64,000 nt of DNA from Agelas oroides (Eukaryota > Porifera > Demospongiae > Agelasida > Agelasidae), in NCBI GenBank assembly GCA_949130485.1, contig OX422205.1:3020415-3084414 (forward strand), in the 5' to 3' direction. Position 1 is the first letter of the stretch. Every line of letters begins with the position of its first letter. Under the pieces are notes generated by a model, which made no database searches, was not told where the DNA came from, and saw only the letters and a list, made by a program, of their open reading frames with translations. Shown in pieces: positions 58,227 to 64,000 of the stretch. The translations under genes and the position numbers were made by a program.

Positions 58227-59507
58227 CAGTCGTTCCGCCAGTGACAAGTATACGGGGAATTATTGAAAAACAGGAAGTTAAAACGCAGGCGCATTCCAGC
58301 GTTTAATTAACGGCACCTTGTCTTTCGGTGCGCTTTCAAAGTCTCTTGCCAACAAACAGGAAGCTTTAGGCGCCTACTTTGCCAGCGGTTTTATAGACCA
58401 ATGAGTCTACTATCGAGATCCAACGTTTCAAGTTGTAGCCTCTTACCGCTTTGTGTAGGGAAGCCGTTGTACACAAACGGTTCGATCGCACCGCGTGCAA
58501 GAGGGGTGCGGTTTTTTGTTGCACGTTTTTGTTCGCCCCCCCTGAGCTGCATGAAACAGGTAGTATTCGAAAGCACTGGAATACGGCTACAAAATATGCA
58601 AACACGCCTACTCCCGTACACGAACTAGGGTAGGGGATATACGCGCTGGTATGCGGACCCAAAAATTGTAAAACCACGTGGTGAGGATATGTCGGCCAAC
58701 GAAGCCAGCGTTCGTAAAAGCACTTGTAACGACACTCAGAGTCGCTGTGCTCTGGGCTAAGAGCATCTGAAGGACGTGCAAAGCCATCCTGGGCAGTGGC
58801 AAGGTGATTTGCAGCAGTTATTTCAGCGGTAAGCCTCTGAGCCTCTGTAAATTACTAGTTGAGTGCGTTTAGCATGATGAGTTTAGGCTTAAAAGGGAGA
58901 AATACGTCGAGTTGGGAAGCTGTAAAGCTGGGAAACATAAAGACCGAGTTTATTTATAAAGGACAAAGCCACAGAAGCGAAAGCCTAATGATTTTGTGTG
59001 TTACTTTTTTTTTTTGCTATTACCTGGCACTGAAACATACTGCCATTTTCTGAGGCTCTTTACAGCTTTTGTCACATTTGAGTACAAGTCAAGTCCAAAG
59101 GCGAAGGCCTGGGAACAGAATCACTTGTTCTTTGTCCCAAACAATAATTCACTTAATATAACTGTAAATACTTTATCTTCTGGCCTTTGGACGAACATTG
59201 CCAATCCATGCCTCAAGATGCTTTGGAGTTCCTGCCTGTAGACACTTTGAACATGCATGCGATAAAATCTTCCAGGCATTTCCCCTCCGTTCTTGCATAC
59301 TATCAGTTGGGTACATTTTGCATACCTAGGAAAAGAAATTGTGATTCTGTGACTGTTTGCAAATTTGGCGGTGCAAGATCCTTTCAATGCTCTGTCATGC
59401 TCTAGGAACTTGCTGTGGATGGAGTAGCTATGGAGAGGAGACCAGTGATGGCACCTACAAATCAAGAGTAGAATTATAAACATGTAGATGCTCCCCCCTC
59501 CCCCACC

Positions 59508-59624
59508 CACATGCACTCACACACGCACGCACACATGCACACACACATGCACACACACACGCATGCACGCACACACACACATGCACACACACATGCACAC
59601 ACACATGCACACACACATGCACAC
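59508..59624. repeat. CA/ACACATGC microsatellite
   Basis: A run of CACACATGCACA-type units inside the 2.3-kb element. A related CA run continues at 59996-60060 on the other side of a nested element, so both belonged to one microsatellite. Confidence 0.95.
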
Positions 59625-59995
59625 CAGAGGCGGAGACAGCTACCAAGAAGTGGGGGGGCTCATGGTCCAAGCTGAATTACGGTGAAGCTTACTCTAATTA
59701 ATGCTACCTGAGTAAAAGGGTGGGGCCCGAGGTTGCACCAGCATAATTAGACCGCATGAGAGCAAACTATACGCTTAGTCTAGTGGGATCTGGGCGAGAC
59801 TGCTATACGCTGTCGTGGGAGAGCCGCAGACCAAAACTAGTGGCAGTGTAGCCCAGTTTATCCCGAATCCTGGAAACAAGATGATATTGTATTTCTCTGT
59901 ACAACAACTAGTAGAAAAATTGGGGGGGCTCAGCCCCCCAATCTGAAAAGTGGGAGGGCCTAAGCCCCCCTGCCCCTCCTATATCTCCGCCCCTG
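59625..59995. mobile_element. 371-bp hAT-type element inserted in the CA microsatellite
   Basis: The ends CAGAGGCGGAGACAG and (reverse complement on the right) CAGGGGCGGAGATATAGG are of the common hAT type CAGRGGCGGA. G-runs follow (GTGGGGGGGCTC on the left; GGCTTAGGCCCTCCCAC on the right, reversed). The flanks lie in CA repeat, so the 8-bp duplication cannot be read. Third level of nesting: hAT in microsatellite in 2.3-kb element in satellite. Confidence 0.75.
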
Positions 59996-60554
59996 CACAC
60001 ACACATGGACACACACACGCACACACACACACGAACACACACACGCACACACACACACAGCATTGTATTTTCACTCAGACAGTTTCCATATGGCAAGACT
60101 GTATGTATCTTTACTGCAATTTTTCAGTCCGCATATCAGCGCGTATATCCCAGACCCTAGTTTGTGTACACGCCTAGTTTTTGCATATTTTGTAGCCCTA
60201 TTCCAGTGCTTTCGAATGGTACCTGTTTCATGCGCCTCAGGGGGGGCGAACAAAAACGTGCAACAAAAAACCGCACCCCTCTTGCACGCGGTGCGATCGA
60301 ACCGTTCGTCTACAACGGCTTCCCTACACAAAGCGGTAAGAGGCTACAACTTGAAACGTTGGATCTCGATAGTAGACTCATTGATCTATAAAACCGCTGG
60401 CAGAGTGAGCGCCTACAGCTTCTCCCTTGTTGGTAGGAGTCCTTGAAAACTTACCGGAAGACAAGGTGCCATTAATTAAACGTTGGAATTTCTGCACGTA
60501 TACACTTTCCGTTTTTCAATAATTGTCCGTATATTGTCACTGGCGGAACGACTG

Positions 60555-63500
60555 TGTCGAATCATCCCGGCACTTAAACAGGGCTGCACGTATTACTCAG
60601 CACAAACACAGTGATGAAAACTGCTTTCTTGATCCTACTTGATATTTAAACAGGCCTGTACGAACTTTACAGCACCTCCACAGTGGTGAAAATTCCTTTC
60701 TCCATCTTTCCTGGCCCAAAATCACGCATGTACGTGCATCACATCACCTGCAAACTAGAGAAAATATGATTTCCTCATCTCCCCTGGCATTTAAACAGGC
60801 TTGCACCAGCTTCACATGACCTCCACAGATTTTAAAATAGCTTTCTCGCACTTTCCCACACATCACTAGCTCTGCAGGGGCTTCACATGCCCTCCACAGT
60901 GGTTAAAATAGCTTTGTCCCACCTTCCAGCCACTTAAACATACCTGCACGAGTTACTCAGCACCCCCACAGTGCTGAAAAGTGCTTTCTCACTCTTTCCT
61001 GGCACTGAAATGGGCTTGCACGAGCATCACAACACCTCAACAGTGGTGAAAACTGCTTTCTCCGTCTTTCCAGGTACTTAAACAGGCCTGCACATGCTTC
61101 ACAGCACCTACACATTGATCAAAACTGCTTTCTCGATCTTTCCTGGCACTAAAATAACCTTGCACGAGCTTCAGCAGACCTCCACAGCAGTGAAAACTGC
61201 TTTCACCGTCTTTTTTGGCACTTTAACAAGCCTGCACGTGCTTCACAGCACCTCCACGGCGATGCAAATTGCTTTCTCGATCTTTCCTGGCATTAAAACA
61301 GGCTTGCACGAGCTTCACAGGACTTCCACAGTGGTTAAAATGGCTTTGTCGAACCATCCCGGCACTTAAACAGGGCTGCACGTATTACCCAGCACATACA
61401 CAGTGATGAAAACTGCTTTCTCGCTCCTTCCTGATATTTACACAGGCCTGCAAAAATTTTACAGCACTTCCACAGTCGTGAAAATTCCTTTCTCCATCTT
61501 TCCTGACACAAAAACATCCTTGCACGAGCTTCACAAGACTTCCACAGTGGTGAACACTCCGTTCTCCATCCTTCCTGGCACCTAAACAGGCCTGTACAAG
61601 CTTCACAGGGCCTCCACACTAGAGCAAATATGCTTTCTTCATCTCCCCTGGCATTTAAACAGGTTTGCACCACCTTCACATGCCCTCCACAGTAGTTAAA
61701 ATGGCTTTGTCCGACCTTCCAGCCACTTAAACATACCTGCACGAGTTACTCACCACCCCCACAATGATGAAAAGCGCTTTCTCGCTCTTTCCTGGCACTG
61801 AAATGGGCTTGCACGAGCTTCACAACACCTCCACAGTGGTGAAAACTGCTTTCTCCGTCTTTCCTGGTACTTAAACAGGCCTGCACGTGCTTCACAGCAC
61901 CTACACAGTGATCAAAACTGCTTTCTCGTTCCTTCCTGGCACTAAGATAAGCTTGCACGAGCTTCAGCAGACCTCCACAACAGTGCAAACTGCTTTCACC
62001 GTCTTTTTTGGCACTTAAACATACCTGCACGAGTTACTCAGCACACCCACAGTGATGAAAAGTGCTTTCTCGCCCTTTCCTGGCAGTGAAATGGGCTTGC
62101 ACGAGCTTCACAACACCTCCACAGTGGTGAAAACTGCTTTCCCCGTCTTTTCTGGTACTTACACAGGCCTGCACGTGCTTCACAGCACCTACACAGTGAT
62201 CAATACTGCTTTCTCGATCCTTCCTGGCATTAAAATAAGCTTCCACGAGCTTCAGCAGACCTCCACAGCAGTGAAAACTGCTTTCACCGTCCTTTTTGGC
62301 ACTTAAACAAGCCTGCACGTGCTTCACAGCACCTCCACGGCGATGAAAATTGCTTTCTCGATCTTTCCTGGTACCAAACCAGGCTTTCACGAGCTTCACA
62401 GGACATCCACAGTGGATAAAATGTCTCTGTCGAACCATCCCAGCACTTAAACAGGCCTACACATATTACTCAGCACTTACACAGTGATGCAAACTGCTTT
62501 CTCGATCTTTCCTGATATTTAAACAGGCCAGCACGAGCTTCACAGCACCTCCACAGTCGTGAAAATTCCTTTCTCCTCAGCCTGGTACGAGCTTTACAAG
62601 ACCTCCACAGTGGTGAAAACTCCTTTCTCCATCATTCCTGGCACCTAAACAGGCCTGTACGTGCATCACATCACCTCTACACTAGAGAAAATATGCTTTC
62701 CTCATCTCCCCTCGCATTTAAACAGGCTTGGAAGAGCTTCACAAGACCTACACAGTGGTGAAAACTGCATTCGCCGTCTTTCCTGGCACTTAAACAGGCC
62801 TGCACGAGCTTCACAGGACCTCCACACTAGAGAAAATATGCTTTCCTCATCACCCTACAGGTTTGCACCACCTTCCCACAGGGGTTAAAATGGCTTTGTC
62901 AGACTTTCCAGCCACTTAAACATACCTGCACGAGTTACTCAGCAGCCCAACAATGATGAAAACTGCTTTCTCGCCATTTCTTTGCACAGAAATGAGCTTG
63001 CACGAGCCTCACAACACCTCCATAGTGGTGAAAACTGCTTCTTCCGTCCTTGCAGGTACTTAAACTGGCTTGCACAGGCTTCACAGCACTTACACAGTGA
63101 TCAAAACTGCTTTCTCGATCTTTCCTGGCACTAAAATAAGCTTGCACGAGCTTCAGCAGACCTCCACAGCAGTGAAAAGTGCTTTCACCGTCTTTTTTGG
63201 CACTTAAACAGGCCTGCACATGCTTCACAGCACCTCCATGGTGATGAAAATTGCTTTCTCCATCTTTCCTGGCACCAAACCAGGCTTTCATGAGCTTCAC
63301 AGGACTTCCACAGTGGATAAAATCTCTCTGTCGAACAGTCTCAGCACTTAAACAGGCCTACACATATTACTCAGCACTTACACAGTGATGCAAACTGCTT
63401 TCTCGATCTTTCCTGATATTTAAACTGGCCAGCACGAGCTTCACAGCACCTCCACAGTCGTGAAAATTCCTTTCTCCTCAGCCTGGTACGAGCTTTCCAA

Positions 63501-64000
63501 GACCTCCACAGTGGTGAAAACTGCTTTCTCCGTCTTTCCTGGTACTTAAACAGGCCTGCACGTGCTTCACAGCACCTACACAGTGATCAAAACTGCTTTC
63601 TCGTTCCTTCCTGGCACTAAGATAAGCTTGCACGAGCTTCAGCAGACCTCCACAACAGTGCAAACTGCTTTCACCGTCTTTTTTGGCACTTAAACATACC
63701 TGCACGAGTTACTCAGCACACCCACAGTGATGAAAAGTGCTTTCTCGCCCTTTCCTGGCAGTGAAATGGGCTTGCACGAGCTTCACAACACCTCCACAGT
63801 GGTGAAAACTGCTTTCCCCGTCTTTTCTGGTACTTACACAGGCCTGCACGTGCTTCACAGCACCTACACAGTGATCAATACTGCTTTCTCGATCCTTCCT
63901 GGCATTAAAATAAGCTTCCACGAGCTTCAGCAGACCTCCACAGCAGTGAAAACTGCTTTCACCGTCCTTTTTGGCACTTAAACAAGCCTGCACGTGCTTC
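60555..64000 (-). repeat. 72-bp satellite array, opposite orientation, third block (runs off window)
   Basis: About 48 monomers in minus orientation continuing past the end of the window. From about 61827 to 62325 and from about 63502 to 64000 the sequence repeats with a 1,675-bp offset without a difference that I could see. Bases 61.3-63.4 kb also resemble 51.2-53.25 kb closely. Confidence 0.92.

Larger units (their letters stand above)
58227..60554. mobile_element. 2.3-kb DNA element with about 440-bp TIRs and 4-bp TSD
   Basis: Inverted arms 58227 to about 58669 and about 60115 to 60554 begin and end with CAGTCGTTCCGCCAGTGAC and its complement. They are flanked by TGTC (58223-58226 and 60555-60558). 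Excision restores the monomer GGCTTTGTCGAA-CATCCCGG. ORFs in the two arms are mirror images (for example REAVV-KRFDRTACKRGA on both), so they are inverted-repeat by-products. No transposase was recognised in the interior, which holds a CA microsatellite and a nested hAT element. Superfamily not assigned. Confidence 0.85.

Noticed and set aside
58366..58677. ORF with a mirror copy at 60063-60446
   Set aside because: The two ORFs are the inverted arms of one transposon read on opposite strands; no domain is recognisable.
59040..59320. Degraded copy of the 55860-56468 hAT-like element
   Set aside because: Only short matches (AAGGCCTGGGAACAGAA, TTTCCCCTCCGTTCTTGCATA) were seen; boundaries could not be defined.
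59455..59685. His/Thr-rich and Cys/Val-rich ORFs
   Set aside because: Direct translation of the CA microsatellite.
47535..64000. Minus-strand ORFs of up to about 145 codons in the right arm
   Set aside because: Same monomer-derived peptides as in the left arm; no independent coding evidence.

Overview
The window is eukaryotic nuclear DNA, most likely from an invertebrate metazoan; the exact group cannot be told from sequence alone. The evidence is many short GT-AG introns (mostly 59-79 bp) in the first 4 kb, several families of non-autonomous DNA transposons, and internal TTAGGG-type repeats. No bacterial gene organisation, rRNA, tRNA or CRISPR array was seen. Almost all the open reading frames downstream of 4 kb are by-products of tandem repeats.

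Layout. (1) 1-3.8 kb: two intron-rich coding units on the + strand. The first is a 5'-truncated Ulp1/SENP-type (family C48) cysteine protease whose 12 exons splice into an open frame with an intact His-Asp-Gln-Cys tetrad. The second is an unrecognised 7-exon unit. (2) 4.5-33.5 kb: a tandem array of about 72-bp monomers, all in one orientation apart from short inverted patches. At least 16 monomer types follow each other in a recurring order, giving a higher-order repeat of about 1.2 kb. It is interrupted by two TTAA-flanked elements (4719-5225, 18667-19655) and a non-repeat island (8871-10064). (3) 33.5-47.5 kb: a mosaic of mobile elements. It holds a 3.8-kb foldback-type element with 1-kb inverted arms made partly of 20-bp subrepeats, palindromic MITEs, a CCGG-flanked Ginger-like element, an element with 10-bp TSDs carrying a nested hAT-like MITE, a broken integrase-like gene, a 59-bp near-perfect hairpin and an 81-bp perfect inverted repeat. 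(4) 47.5-64 kb: the same 72-bp satellite in the opposite orientation, interrupted by a hAT-like element (55860-56468) and a 2.3-kb long-TIR element (58227-60554) that itself contains a CA microsatellite and a small hAT element.

Because the monomers are so alike, most insertions can be read exactly: removing the element restores the monomer, and the target duplication (TTAA, CCGG, TGTC or 8 bp) is visible. The array therefore records transposition, inversion, segmental duplication and homogenisation. The two arms of opposite orientation, separated by a hairpin-rich transposon mosaic, are the most unusual large-scale feature. No function is claimed for the satellite. Its 72-bp period (24 codons) creates long but meaningless ORFs on both strands.
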